Source of the DNA: Plantago major
Lineage: Eukaryota; Streptophyta; Magnoliopsida; Lamiales; Plantaginaceae
DNA: 64,000 nucleotides
Direction of reading: 5' to 3'
Assembly (NCBI GenBank): GCA_026545765.1
Contig: CM048839.1
Span: 22,754,566 to 22,818,565 of the forward strand
The notes under the pieces were generated by a model. That model was not told where the DNA came from and did not search any database. It saw only the letters and a program-made list of their open reading frames with translations. The translations under genes were made by a program, and so were the position numbers. Shown piece after piece: positions 48,213 through 59,308 of this stretch (position 1 is the first letter of the stretch; each line of letters opens with the position of its first letter).

Positions 48213-49093
48213 TTAAACGCAAAACACTTTTTACTAAACGCAGAACAAATTTTTACATATTACATATAATACCACTATTATTATAATTTACAAAATGGTT
48301 TAATAATTTGAAAAAATTACTATTTTACCTAAAAACATCAAACAAGTTTATTCGAATTAATTTTATCATCTCGAAAAAACATAAAAAGAAAAACACGAAG
48401 AACACGAAGGTGATTTTATCTAAAAACACTTTCATTTATGCATTTCAACTCTCTAACATACATCTTTGTCATCGAATCTTCAAACAAACATAATTGAAGA
48501 ACACGAAGGTGATTATGATCTTCAAACAAACATAATTAAAATTTAAGAGCAATGTTATAAATAAAAAAAAATAAATTTAATCAAATCATACACAGTAAAA
48601 CAATATTTTTAATTACTTTAAAAAAAACCCAAAAAAACTCACGAAACGGATAAAATTTAATCTGGTAAACCTCAAGGCAACGATATGTGACCTTGAGGGT
48701 ATCAGCAAAAACGCCATGGCAAGTTGCCCCAATAACCTCGAGGGCTACCAAACGTGTTTTTGGTCTTTTTTTAATTTTTTTTTTGAAATTTTGGTGAAAT
48801 ATTAGTTAATTTGAATATACGAATGCAATAAAATAATTATAAACAATATAAATATTAAATTAAAAAAATTATGCTTCTTCATTATCGGTATAATATGACT
48901 AATGATTGTACGACATTGATTTTTGTTGTGTTATGATATCGTAGTGTATATACGTTTATATATTTTTAAAAATGTGATAATTTGAGAAATTTTCCGAAAA
49001 ATGGAACTAATTCTATATTTTTATCAGTTGAAGGGACTTTTGCAATATATAAAAAAAGTGTTCTGCGTTTAGTAAAAATTATTCAACGTTTAA
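48213..49093. mobile_element. Possible TIR element, 0.88 kb
   Basis: Left TTAAACGCAAAACAC, TTTTTACTAAACGCAGAACA and right (reverse complement) TTAAACGTTGAATAA, TTTTTACTAAACGCAGAACA form 35 bp inverted repeats, about 80% identical. No target duplication was identified and no transposase is present. Superfamily unclear. Confidence 0.5.
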
Positions 49094-49672
49094 CTACCAC
49101 AATGATAATGTTTCCTCCATACCAGCATTTCAAATTTGGTTACATTTCACTAAATTTCTGAAAATTTCTGAAACGTACTTTCCATTTCCTATATTATCTG
49201 ATTAGGAAGTTTATGAGTCTAATTAGATAATTAAATGAAATTTGAAACAAAAACAGTCTCCAAAACTTTCTGATGAAATCTTGGGCATCAATTAGCTGGA
49301 AGAAGACGCTAGTGAAACTCGATCGGAGAAGTCGAAGTTGAAGATCGGTAGAAATGAAACACCGATTGATCAATCGGAGAAGTTAAAGACGAAGATCCGA
49401 GTAGTCATTGGTTGGATAAGATCGATTGGTTGGACGATGAGGGAGATGGCTGTTGTAGTCTTGTAGATCGATTTTCAATTTTGGTGGTTAGGGTTCTTAC
49501 GGATCGATGAAGGACATGGCTGCTGTAGAGAGGCTGTTGTAGATCGATGAAGAAGATGGATGCTAGATCGATGAAGGAGATAGTTTGTCGAATAGGCGTG
49601 GACTGATCGATGAAGAAGAAAGTTTACAGATTGGGCGAGGATTGAACATGCTCGATAAATGGTTTTTTCAAC
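49094..49672. other. Intergenic with GATCGATGAAG-type repeats
   Basis: 49260-49620 repeats GTAGATCGATGAAGAAGATG- and GATCGGAGAAGT-type phrases and is more GC-rich than its surroundings. It could be a captured or decayed 5' leader; no gene assigned. Confidence 0.35.
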
Positions 49673-49895
49673 GTAGTATAATAATTCACAAAGTTTCACT
49701 AAGTTTTCAATTCAATTTAAATCTTATCCGTTGATCTTACTGATTCAATTTGAATCTCAGACGTATACGCCATTATAAGGCTTTTAAGTATAAGGTGCAA
49801 GATTTGAATCTTATTGGCGTAAGTTTCTCCATTTTATTTATTATTAAATATTTTCTCTTTTTATAATCACATATCCATTGGTTTATATAAAAATT
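49673..49895 (+). repeat. SINE-like repeat, copy 2
   Basis: Matches 33655-33865 from GTAGTATAATAATTCACAAA to TTGGTTTATATAAAAA. The B-box-like part is decayed (GCAAGATTTGAATCTTATTGG). Confidence 0.45.
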
Positions 49896-50927
49896 ATTAA
49901 CATAGTATTCATGAATCATTAGTTAGGTTACGGTTACATCTAATTAATTATGTTTAGTTAAATGTAATTGGATTAGTAATTGATGAATAAACTGTTGAAT
50001 TGAGTTTTAATTGAGTGTCACTTTTGTAATTTTTTTGAGGAAGGTGAATAAATTTAATATTATAGTTGAAGGAAAAATTGCCATAAATAAAAACGAGAGT
50101 CAAGACATAAAAAATGATAAAATGGATAATGGGACGGGACCCTGGAATTACAAGATAAGATAAGCTAGTATACATGAGGAAGCCAAGTAAGCTAGAGAAA
50201 AATTATTTATCCATGGCCCACAATATTATTGAAAATTGACCCTGTGCAATTATTTTTAGCATATCGATCTCAGCCACTCATGATGTGGCATACTGGCAAT
50301 CCATAATTCATTTGCCCCGTCACATGTAATTGGATTATACACAGTGAATTTTGTTTGTGGATCATTAGAGATGGTGACTTATCTATACGAACGAAAAATT
50401 ATTACCTAGATAGGATTTATACGTTTCAGAAAAATATTATGGTTAAAAATGATAATATTCAAGATTAGGTTTATATGCCTTGTAATCGTAATTGTTTTGT
50501 ACTTTGGTTTAATTGTTTTTCATTGGGGAGTTTGATGTAATTAGCCAAGATAGTGCTCCAAAGATTGAAACTACAATCAATTTTCTAAGGGTTGTTTCAC
50601 ACTCCATATATTAACTTCCAAGAATTGGAAAATTGAAATAGAACTACAACAATAAAATGATATTTTTTGAGACTAGCTACCAAATATCAAACGAAAGGTG
50701 GAAAAGGGCCTTATCATTAAGACTCACATCTAGTACACGAAAAAGAGATGCAATATGTCCCATATAACCGTATTTATTGGAGATTATATACATCATGAGC
50801 CAATAGTACATGTGGAGATGCTCCCTGCAAGTGTGGATAAATAATTAAATAAGTTTGACGGATTATGGCGACTTATGAGATCTATTACAAAGAAAATCCT
50901 ACACCGGATTTCATGAGGTCCACCCCT
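49896..50927. other. Intergenic, no gene seen
   Basis: AT-rich; no coding frame or paired repeat found. Confidence 0.4.
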
Positions 50928-51283
50928 GTTCCAGAAGGCCCATCGGGTCCAAATGGTCCACCCCTGCCCAAATGAGGCCCCACCTAGTTCCAAAGGAGGC
51001 CCTACACTGTGCCCAAATGAGATCCTACACCGGGTTCCAAAGTAGGTCCTACCTCGAGTTCCAAAGAAGGTCCTACACCGGGTTCCAAATGAGGTCCAAC
51101 CCCAGGTTCCAAAGTAGGTCCAACCCTGAGTTCCAAAGAAGGTCCTACACCGGGTTCCAAATGAGGTCTGACCCCGGGTTCCAAATGAGGTCCTACACCA
51201 GGTTCCAAACATGGTCCTACACCGAGTTCCAAATGAGGTCCTACACCGGGTTCCAAAGAAGGTCCTACACCGGGTTCCCACAA
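50928..51283. repeat. 24 bp minisatellite (GGTTCCAAATGAGGTCCTAC type)
   Basis: About 12 clear 24 bp units (51007-51283), preceded by degenerate units from 50928. Because 24 is a multiple of three and the unit lacks stops, three different frames stay open, for example the minus-strand octapeptide FGTRCRTS. No start context or flanking domain supports a protein. Confidence 0.85.
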
Positions 51284-52030
51284 ATAAGAATCACAATACA
51301 AGGAACTAGATTTGGTTATCAAGGGGTCCGACCCCCGGTAACCTACCGTGTGACCTAAACGCACCACCATGCTCCGGCATCATGTGTCACAAACTGATAG
51401 GGTCAACCAAACCTCCGATTAACCGGAGTCTTGTCCCCAAAGCCTTTGCTTATAAATAGGAGTTCATTTACTCCTCATAAGGTAAGTATCTACTTCTCAA
51501 TATTCCACTATCTAAGTTTAGAGGTCCGAGCCCAATCTTGAGCAACCTTCTAATCAAGTTGAGTCCGAGCCCAGTTTGTCTTAGGCAAACCGGCCCAAAA
51601 GGGTCTAACTCCTTCTCCTCTTATTTTAGATAGATAACCAAGTACTCCAGAGACGGACCGTATTCAATGACGGACTATATTTCCAGAAGGACCACTTGCC
51701 TAAGCACATTTCCACGAAGGACCTATGATGAGTGGCGGATCTTTCCTTAGTGACGGACTATATTTCCAGAAAGACCACTTGACTAAGCACATTTCTACGA
51801 AGGACCTATGATGAGTGGCAGACCTTGCCTTAGTGACGGACTATATTTCCACGAAGGACCTATGATGAGTGGCGGACCTTGTCTTAGTGACGGACCTACA
51901 TTTACTGGAAGGACTCAATCTCGGAGCATAGGACCTTGAAGATCTATAGGACATCGAAGCCGTCTAGGACATTGGCGAACTATTCTACTACCACTCGAGC
52001 TCATCTCACCACTAATAAAGCTCACCATCC
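51284..52030. other. Possible LTR-type sequence around a TATA motif
   Basis: A TATAAATAGGAG motif at 51452-51463, a GC-richer upstream part and a downstream array (51668-51900) resemble the U3-R-U5 of a large Ty3 LTR. No partner LTR, primer site or coding sequence is in the window. Confidence 0.3.
51668..51905 (+). repeat. 83 bp tandem repeat
   Basis: Two full 83 bp units (TGACGGACTATATTTCCAGA ... GACCTATGATGAGTGGC ... CCTTAG) are followed by a ~54 bp unit with an internal deletion and a partial fourth. Confidence 0.85.
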
Positions 52031-52386
52031 CTCAACACTACTTTTGCTTTGACTTCACCATTTTTACCTTACATCAAGTTAATAAACCAGAAAATGCATC
52101 ATTTACTCAAGAATGATTAAAATTAACCAAGAACCTCACACATACACTGAAATGTTACATTAATTAACAGACTACATTACTATTTGTTCGACATCAACAT
52201 CTTCCTGAATGTTCGACTGGGAAGTAGGGGAAGAGTAGTAATTGTGAGGACAATGAGGGAAAATGGAATGTTTTAGTTTATGCGTGAGATGCATTTATGT
52301 CAATGAACTGATAGTTTAATATGACATGGGCGTATAAAATACAGTAGCATTTTACATTTCATATTTTATTTGACAGCGGGTGTATA
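52031..52386. other. Intergenic
   Basis: Nothing recognised. Confidence 0.4.
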
Positions 52387-52698
52387 TGTAACGTCTCGTC
52401 CCCTTGTGGGCCGAGGCCCGATAATTAAAGACGGCTACTTTCGGCCATTCTTGTCCAGGATACACTTTCCATCAGTATCAACACGAAGTCCTCCTGCACA
52501 CTTTATACTCACTCATGTGCGGACGTGGAGACTTCCCAGTTGGTTACCCATCATAAGATTGCTTCGGAGTAAGCACGTTTAACTCTAAAGTTGTATGGAT
52601 GGATTTATGAAAAAGAAAGGTGGACCTTGGTTGTGTGATTAACATTCTCAATCCCTTTCAGCCCTCTTTAGACATATCTGAAACTTTGGGGTATTATA
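52387..52698 (-). repeat. 5S-rRNA-derived LTR (Cassandra-like), minus strand
   Basis: Plus-strand limits are TGTAACGTCTCGTCCCC and TCTGAAACTTTGGGGTATTATA-like. The reverse complement of 52528-52592 reads like 5S rRNA from the A box (AGTTAAACGTGCTTACTCCG) to the C box (GATGGGTAACCAACTGGGAA). About 312 bp; no paired internal region. Confidence 0.7.
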
Positions 52699-52717
52699 TT
52701 CAACCCCTCTTTAATTG

Positions 52718-53341
52718 TGTGACATCCGTCGCACCTTACCCGGACCAACCAACCACCCCATGTGGACTCCCTTTGAGTCAGCGCGGTTACTCATGGTTGT
52801 TGTCCGAGTGATAAGTTGGCCCCATTGTACCAACATGAGTCCTTTCCCACACACTTTTCCTCACTCGTGCGCGCACCAGAAGACTTCCCAGTTGGTCATT
52901 GATAGAATTACATCTCATCTAAAAGTTCGAACTTTTAAAGAGTTGTGAAATCTAGTCATTTATATTAATACTCCAATACTCCCGCACTCGTGGCCAATTT
53001 CAACCTCTTTTTGGGGAGTCCATTCGAGTGGAAATTTAATATGGGGCGAAGATTATCTTCGTGGAGATTCGAGTCCAGGTTGGGCGTGGGCCAGAGACTT
53101 TGATAGCATGATATAATTCCATCTCATCTAAAAGCTCGAAGTTGTAAACAGATGTGGAATCTAATCATTTATATTAATACTTCAATAGACACCATCCTAA
53201 TATTGCTTCAGATGAAACACGCTTAACTTTGATGTTTTTATGGATGGACTTTCGAAAAGAAAGGAGCACCTCGTTGATATGAGCGTGGTTCTCAATCATT
53301 ATAAACTATTTTAAACTCATCTGAAACTTTGAGGCGTTACA
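52718..53341 (-). repeat. Second 5S-derived LTR, split by a TRIM
   Basis: The two halves 52718-52899 and 53188-53341 together match 52387-52698. The junction falls inside the 5S-like C box: GACTTCCCAGTTGGTCA on the left, CCATCCTAATATTGCTTCAG on the right. It ends CTGAAACTTTGAGGCGTTACA. It lies 20 bp from the previous copy in the same orientation. Confidence 0.7.
52900..53187 (-). mobile_element. TRIM retrotransposon (288 bp) inside the 5S-derived LTR
   Basis: Two 79 bp direct repeats, 52900-52978 and 53109-53187 (TGATANAATTNCATCTCATC to TATATTAATACTNCAATA). On the minus strand the inner side has TGCTATCAAAGTC, close to the tRNA-Met primer site TGGTATCAGAGTC, and a polypurine CGAGTGCGGGAG before the other LTR. 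No coding sequence. Flanks GGTCA/GACAC give only an imperfect target duplication. Confidence 0.75.
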
Positions 53342-53888
53342 ATATAAGTAACAGTTTACACTTCATTTTTACGGATCAAAATGTTAATTGTTTACTTTTA
53401 AACCCCTCGGGTTAGTTCTGGAAGTGCAAGAGCCATGTATGACGCCATAAATCCTCACTATGATGTCATAATTTATTTGGTTGGCTTTTCCGAAAAGTAA
53501 TATTGGCTTCTCAAATTTTACGACAGGAGGTCTCAGGGGGTTCATAAGAAAAAACTGCCATCTGTTGGGGCTAGTTGCAATATGGTCATAATGCAGTAGT
53601 TAACACATAAATATATAAATAAATACTTCTAAAACTCATTTTGAAATTGCACAAAAACATTAGCTTCCAACGTGTAAACCAAAAAGATTGTGATGAAGAC
53701 TGAAGACTCAAGGCTGAGACCATGGGACCGAGGTTTAAGTGGACATACAAGTGTGTGGTTCCTTACTTCACTTGGCCATTATTTTTCCTTCATACCATGT
53801 TGCATTTTCAAAATCATTTCTGAATGGGAAATCATAAATCATATACTCTCCTATGGATATTGTTCACCGTCATACTTAATTATAACTT
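53342..53888. other. Intergenic
   Basis: No gene or element recognised. Confidence 0.4.
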
Positions 53889-54530
53889 TAGGCCCTGTTT
53901 AACAAAAAAATTTTGAAAGCTAAATTTAATAGATTAACTAAATTTCAGAATTTAATAGAATTTAAAGTGAATAGGTTAATTAACCAAATTGAAAAGTTTA
54001 ACCGATTTTAATGTAGGTGTTTAACAAATTAGCTGATAAGTTAGCTGGTATTTTATAAAATGACATAAAAGCATTACTTTATTTTTCTAAATAATAGTAC
54101 ATCACATTTTGTCTAATTATTTTAATATATATTCAATGTCTTTTCACCGCCACTTTAATAACATCATTGAAAATTATCGAAGTTGAAAATAAATATTCTG
54201 AAAGATTCTAACTTAATACGGAAAAAATTAAGAACTTATGCAAGTTGCAAACAAAGACACAAATGTATAACAAAGGTTCCAACAAATATAAAATATAAGT
54301 CGCCTATTGAGAAGAACTAACGATTGGTTTTACTTTATTTAGTTTAAAGCAGTGATATTTTGAATAAAAATAACAAGTAATTTTTTTAAAAAAACTAACT
54401 TGGTAAATTTCTTCAACCAGTTAATGATTTAAAAAGGCAAGATTCACGTAATGTTTTTACTAGTTAATGGTCAAAAAAGTTTAATTGAATGAAAAAGCAA
54501 ATTGGAAAGCTAGTGGTAAACATGGACTTA
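53889..54530. mobile_element. hAT-like MITE, copy 2
   Basis: Left TAGGCCCTGTTTAACA and right (reverse complement) TAAGTCCATGTTTACCA are inverted repeats of the common hAT-MITE type. The interior matches the 8220-8880 copy (ATAATAGTACATCACATTTT, AATATATATTCAATGT). No clear 8 bp duplication remains. Confidence 0.6.
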
Positions 54531-54574
54531 GTAGTAGTTTGTCTGTTTAAGTTAGTTGGATATACATAAAATTA

Positions 54575-54820
54575 TACTCCCTCCATCCCGATATTTTAGT
54601 CCACTTTCTTTTCGACATTTTTTTAAGTTAGTCAATTGTTTATTGTTTATTGTTGGAGTAAGAAATGATAAAGATAAGAGAGAGAAATGATAAGGAATGA
54701 AAAAAGTATGAGAGATAATGGAGTTAGTGGGTGTATTTTTTTGTTATTTTTGGAATCGAACTGAATTAACGGGACAACTATAAAGGAATACTGGACTAGA
54801 TTAGCGGGCGGAAGGAGTAC
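54575..54820. mobile_element. Stowaway/Mariner-like MITE
   Basis: Left TACTCCCTCCATCCCGATAT and right (reverse complement) GTACTCCTTCCGCCCGCTAA, with TTTTAGTCCA / TAATCTAGTCCAGTATTCC beyond, form a mariner-type MITE with TA flanks. Confidence 0.6.
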
Positions 54821-55000
54821 TATATAATTTTTCCTCAAAGGATAAAGAAGAGTGAAGAGCTCTGATGGAATGGACAAAATGATAAAAGTGAACAGTACTA
54901 TATAATTTTTCCTCAAAGGTTAAAGACATTAGAGTGAAGAGCTCTAATGGAATGGTCAAAATGACAAAAGTGAACATACATCTATGAGACGGAGGGAGTA
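54821..55000. repeat. Tandem MITE right-end fragment
   Basis: Two ~80 bp units (ATATAATTTTTCCTCAAAGG to AATGGNCAAAATGANAAAAG) end in GAGACGGAGGGAGTATAT, another mariner-type MITE terminus. Confidence 0.6.
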
Positions 55001-55861
55001 TATATAGAATATCATTTACGAGAGATCGTCTCTTCAAGATCTAACATCATATATTTGATTCTAAACGTTGCGGTTTAACTACCAAAATAACATGTTCATA
55101 TATGAAGTTAATGCAACAATCATGTAAGTTTAATAAATACATCATGTTTCAAGTTAAACATATAAAGTTTGTAATTAAATATATGATGTTTGTCCAGTAG
55201 CTTAAAAATACGTACTTTTATAAAAATTTGTATGGTTAAATGTCATGTTCATCACCCAAGTGTTCAATGTGATATTAATTTTTCTATTGTTAAGTTAAAT
55301 GAGTCTTTTATGATACTTGCTGTTAATAGAATTTGGGACAGAAGCTCCCTGTTCTCATTGGCACTTGCAATGCTAGTCTGACTACAGTTCTAACAAAAAC
55401 AGAGCAACGAAGTCTTCACTAGCTTGAACAACTGATTTCATGAAGTAAGAGACGAATAAATAAGGGGGAAATAGAGGATTGAAGTTTTGTTATACTGGGT
55501 TAGTCTCAATTGTAGAAATCATCAAGGTTTAGTTATTCAATTATCCATTACCCTTATAACCCTAGTTGGCTACTTACTCTGTTCAGCTGAAACAGTTTGT
55601 TTCAGTTCTTTATAGACCTTGATTCGATTCGTTAAGTAGATTCTTAAATTATGACTTAATTAGATAGTGACAGATACGTCTCTATCTTCTCTTATTTGTC
55701 CTTTTATTCTTTTAGTTACTTATTCCAGTATGATAATGGAAGAAAAATATATGATCGCTGAATTACGTCCACAATTAATAATGTTCACAAATTTGTTGAC
55801 AAAACGATAACAATTCAGATGTAATTCGAAAAAGCAAATCACAATCTCAAAACAATCAACA
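55001..55861. other. Intergenic downstream of BAHD5
   Basis: Includes the presumed BAHD5 3' UTR; no other gene seen. Confidence 0.4.
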
Positions 55862-57193
55862 TCAACTCCATTCGACAGCATCCATGAACTCTGGATCATC
55901 TCCCAAAGCAATGAGTGTTTCAGGAGCCAAACAAACCTCCACGTCGATCGCCCCTGGCTCCGTCGCAGGAAAAAGCGTAATCTTGCCATCGTTCTTCTGT
56001 GCCGGACCGCTCCTCACTGCAACTGCCTTCCCCCACCCGAAATCGGTGGCATACACCGTGTGACGGGGCGAGCTACTAATCAAGAAGCCGTTCTTGAGCA
56101 GAATCCCCTGTTTCCTAAGTATCAATGGATTCTTCACCAAATCTTCCAACACGTTCCTTGCTTCTTCCTTGTTTTGGATAGAGACCACGTCGTTTATACC
56201 CATCGCGACCGATCCTATCCCTTCATTCACTAGATTCTCGACTTTCATGTGCACGGTAGCAGTATGAATCGCGTTGCCAAAGTAACCATCAAGCAATGCT
56301 AGTCTGGCACGTGTGCCAATGAGAAGCCAACATATCACTTCTTGGTCCATGTCGGCTACACGGCAACGCTGAACGGCACGCCATAGATGAGCAAGTAGGG
56401 CTTGGAAGGACGAGATGTTATCTGTCCCCGACTCGAAATTTGCCCTAGCTTTGAGTTTGTTTAGGTTTGCCCTGCTGAAATGGAACACCCTTTCGAGCAT
56501 TCGGGGCGGGGTAAACTTGCTTGGGAAATTGAGCTCAGACTGCGAAATCGGGACGGGAAGATTTTCGGGGAATATACCGGGAATGAAACGTTCAAAGGAA
56601 GGGAATTTCGATAGTTTATCCGAACCACGAGAAATTTCAGACCAAGAGTTAAAGAAATGCCAGAACGATGTTCCATCAATCACACAATGGCTCATGGTGC
56701 CCGCGACGAAAAAACCATCGACGAGCTCCGTAACTTGCACCCCAAGCAACGGCTCAGTTAGGCCATCTAAGTTGGTAAGCCCGTTAAGTGGAAAGAATTC
56801 ATCAACATATGAAGGAGTGTGTACCGAATTCAGGATGTCACGTACGTAGACTCCACGGGCGACCGCATGAGTGAAATGAGCTCCGTCATTGTTGCAGTCG
56901 ACATAGAAATGGACAGTATCATCATCGTTCCTGGTCATGGCAAGGCGGCCGGCTAGAGGTGGGAAGAAGTCTAGGGTACGGGAGAGGGTTGTTTTGAGGT
57001 GGTTGATGAAGGTATTTTCAAATTCTTGTCTTTGTTTAGTGGGTTGAGGCTTGTAGAATAGAACTCCCTTTTGGATGGGATCAACTAAGAGAAGTTGTAA
57101 ATCCCAGGGAGTGAGTTCAAGCCTGGACATACCATAGGAATGGTTTTCCATTGTAACCAAACATGTTGATCTTATTTCTACTGTACCAGCCAT
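55862..57193 (-). CDS. BAHD5, intact BAHD acyltransferase
   Basis: Single exon, 443 aa, full length for the family. Catalytic H169-x3-D173-G (SHCVIDGTSFWHF) and structural DFGWG at 384-388 (ATDFGWGKAVAVRSG) are present. N-terminal clade signature: LELTPWDLQLLLVDPIQKGV; then SWSEISRGSDK. It should transfer an acyl group from CoA to an unidentified acceptor in the cytosol; no targeting peptide is visible. A good TATA box lies 52-59 bases upstream of the ATG. It is most similar to BAHD3/BAHD4 by eye, but lacks the introns found in those copies. Confidence 0.93.
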   Translation of the reverse strand: MAGTVEIRSTCLVTMENHSYGMSRLELTPWDLQLLLVDPIQKGVLFYKPQPTKQRQEFENTFINHLKTTLSRTLDFFPPLAGRLAMTRNDDDTVHFYVDCNNDGAHFTHAVARGVYVRDILNSVHTPSYVDEFFPLNGLTNLDGLTEPLLGVQVTELVDGFFVAGTMSHCVIDGTSFWHFFNSWSEISRGSDKLSKFPSFERFIPGIFPENLPVPISQSELNFPSKFTPPRMLERVFHFSRANLNKLKARANFESGTDNISSFQALLAHLWRAVQRCRVADMDQEVICWLLIGTRARLALLDGYFGNAIHTATVHMKVENLVNEGIGSVAMGINDVVSIQNKEEARNVLEDLVKNPLILRKQGILLKNGFLISSSPRHTVYATDFGWGKAVAVRSGPAQKNDGKITLFPATEPGAIDVEVCLAPETLIALGDDPEFMDAVEWS

Positions 57194-57244
57194 GTTTGCT
57201 TTTCTTTCTAAGCTTCTTCTTTATGTATTCCAACTTTAGGGTTC

Positions 57245-57252
57245 TATTTATA
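57245..57252 (-). promoter_or_regulatory. TATA box of BAHD5
   Basis: TATAAATA on the minus strand, 52-59 bases before the ATG (57193), predicts a leader of roughly 20-30 nt. Confidence 0.55.
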
Positions 57253-57639
57253 CTTGAGTTATTTTGTCACTACCCTTGAATACATTTTATCATTTGCTAT
57301 ACATTTAATTATTTAAACCTATGAGAAACGCTCTTTTTTATGATTGGTGTTTTGAATAAAATCTTAAATATTTAAATGTAAACATATAAATTTGGTATCG
57401 GAATTGAATTAATGTTAATGTCGTTTTATCATCAATTATTTTAAAATTGAACATCAATTACTTCACATGAAATATTAATTAATTGGTTTTTCAAGATGGA
57501 TTCTTTACCTATGTACATCGACGTCACAAATATTTTATTTTATTTATTGAGAGAAAATGATTTTTCCAAAGAAAAGAAAATGGGAAAAGAAGAATATTGA
57601 ATCCTCGCTATAGTGCAAATTTTGCCCCTAAAAAAACAA

Positions 57640-57917
57640 TGCAACGACCCAAACACTAATCGGTCTAAACCTGACACTTTGGTTCCGCACAATTACCCAT
57701 GGGATGCTTTCGGGGTGATATGTGTCCTACTGTACCAACACATTACACATGTCCAGACCTCCCTCTCCCATTTTAAGATTGTTTCATACAAATATGCTAA
57801 ACTTTGGATTTTTATGATACATTTCCAAAAGGAAAGGGGGCATCTTATTAATGTATACTATAGTTTTCTCAAGTTTTTTAAAATTTCTAGAAAGTTGAAA
57901 CTTAGAGGCCTTACATT
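57640..57917 (-). repeat. 5S-rRNA-derived LTR, strongly decayed
   Basis: Order and spacing match 52387-52698: TGCAACGACCC at the left, CCATTTTAAGATTGTTTCAT and GCTAAACTTTGGATTTTTAT in the 5S-like part, and GTTGAAACTTAGAGGCCTTACA at the right. Confidence 0.5.
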
Positions 57918-58079
57918 AACCGTACGAGAATTCGAAAAATCTAATGTAGAATCATACTTGAAGATTCTTTTTTAGAAAAGAAAAAAAGAAAATACTAAAA
58001 CTTAAAAGAGTATTATATACTATAAGAGTCCATGAGAGTCCTGAACAGATACACAATTATACAAAATTTGGGGATGACT

Positions 58080-58778
58080 TGGTTTCTATTCAAATTCGCG
58101 GGTCAATTCGCAGATCTTGGGTTGCGGGTTCGGTAATATGGATCTAAAAATGGGTTGTCAGATTAATATAAATACCCTATTTTTCTTTTTTTCTTTCATT
58201 TCCTTCTTTCTTCTCTCTCTACCCTCTCCTCTTCCTTTCTCTCTCTCTATTTTCCGATCACATTTCGGGCGATATCTCTGCCGTCCGACCACCAATCTTC
58301 AATCCGATCGCATATTTGAGTAGCACATGGCCCGATCTACCTTTCTACCGGTTTCGTTTTTTTATTTGGTCGACTTTTGAAACGGTCATTGAATTGAAGG
58401 CTTTTCCATGATATCTCCGCCGTCCGACCACCAATCTTAAATCCGATCGCATATTTGAGTAGCTCATAGCCCGATCTACCTTTCTACCGGTTTTGTTTTT
58501 TCATTTGGTCGACTTTTGAAACGGTTGGTCGGAATTCGAAGCTTTTCCGGTTGTGTTCTCCGGCGGATCTCCGACTACTCAACACATATAAGTCATAACA
58601 TTGTTGTTTCCTCGATTTGCAGGTTTCTTATCTCGATTCTTCAGTTTTTTTTAATTTTCGTTTGGTTTTGGTGATTTTTAGTGATTTCGCGTAACTGTAT
58701 ATTCAGGTGTAATTGTTGATGTTTGAACCTTAATTGTGCATGTTTGACCTGTAATTGTTTATGTTTGCGTGTTTTCTA
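58080..58778 (+). other. Possible orphan promoter and leader, cut by CACTA 2
   Basis: A TATA-like ATATAAATACCC (58167-58178) is followed by a long pyrimidine-rich tract and a tandem duplication: two ~120 bp units sharing GCCGTCCGACCACCAATCTT and GATCTACCTTTCTACCGGTT, 58270-58400 and 58412-58525. TTTGCAG|GTTTC (58616) looks like a splice acceptor. CACTA 2 begins at 58779. No coding sequence follows within the window. Confidence 0.3.
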
Positions 58779-59308
58779 CACTACAAGAAAAATCAGGTTT
58801 AGGGACGGATTTATCCGTCCCTAAACCCTTGCCGATTCGTCCCTAATCCGTTAGGGACGGATTAGATAGGGACGCCTGGCCCCTTAAAAGGCGTCTCTAA
58901 TCGCTTAGGACGGATATATTATCCGTCTCAACGAGGACGGTTTTATCCGTCCCTAATGGTCAACACCATTAGAGACGGATAATATCCGCTCTAATGGTGT
59001 GATTCATTGGGACGGATAAATCCGCCCTAATCCGTCTCTAAGGTTGGGGACGGATAAATCCGCCCCTAATCAATCTGGATGGTTTAGGGACGGATTTATC
59101 CGCCCTAAACCGCTTTTTTTAATTTTTATTTTTATGTTTTTTACATTTCACTGCTTTTACAATGTAGTCGTAGATAATATACCAAAGTGATAAAATTGCA
59201 TTAATTAAAATAGAGATTCGATAAAATATCCGAACAAAAGACTAAATATCCGAATAAAATGAATAGTGTGAAAAGTATGTATCTAGAACAACATAAGTAC
59301 ATGAGCAT

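Noticed and set aside
50793..51370. Repeat proteins (FGTRCRTS, EPGVGPHL, RSYTGFQM types)
   Set aside because: All are readings of one 24 bp minisatellite, in different frames and on both strands; no start context, signal or flanking domain. The array is also not CRISPR, because there are no unique spacers.
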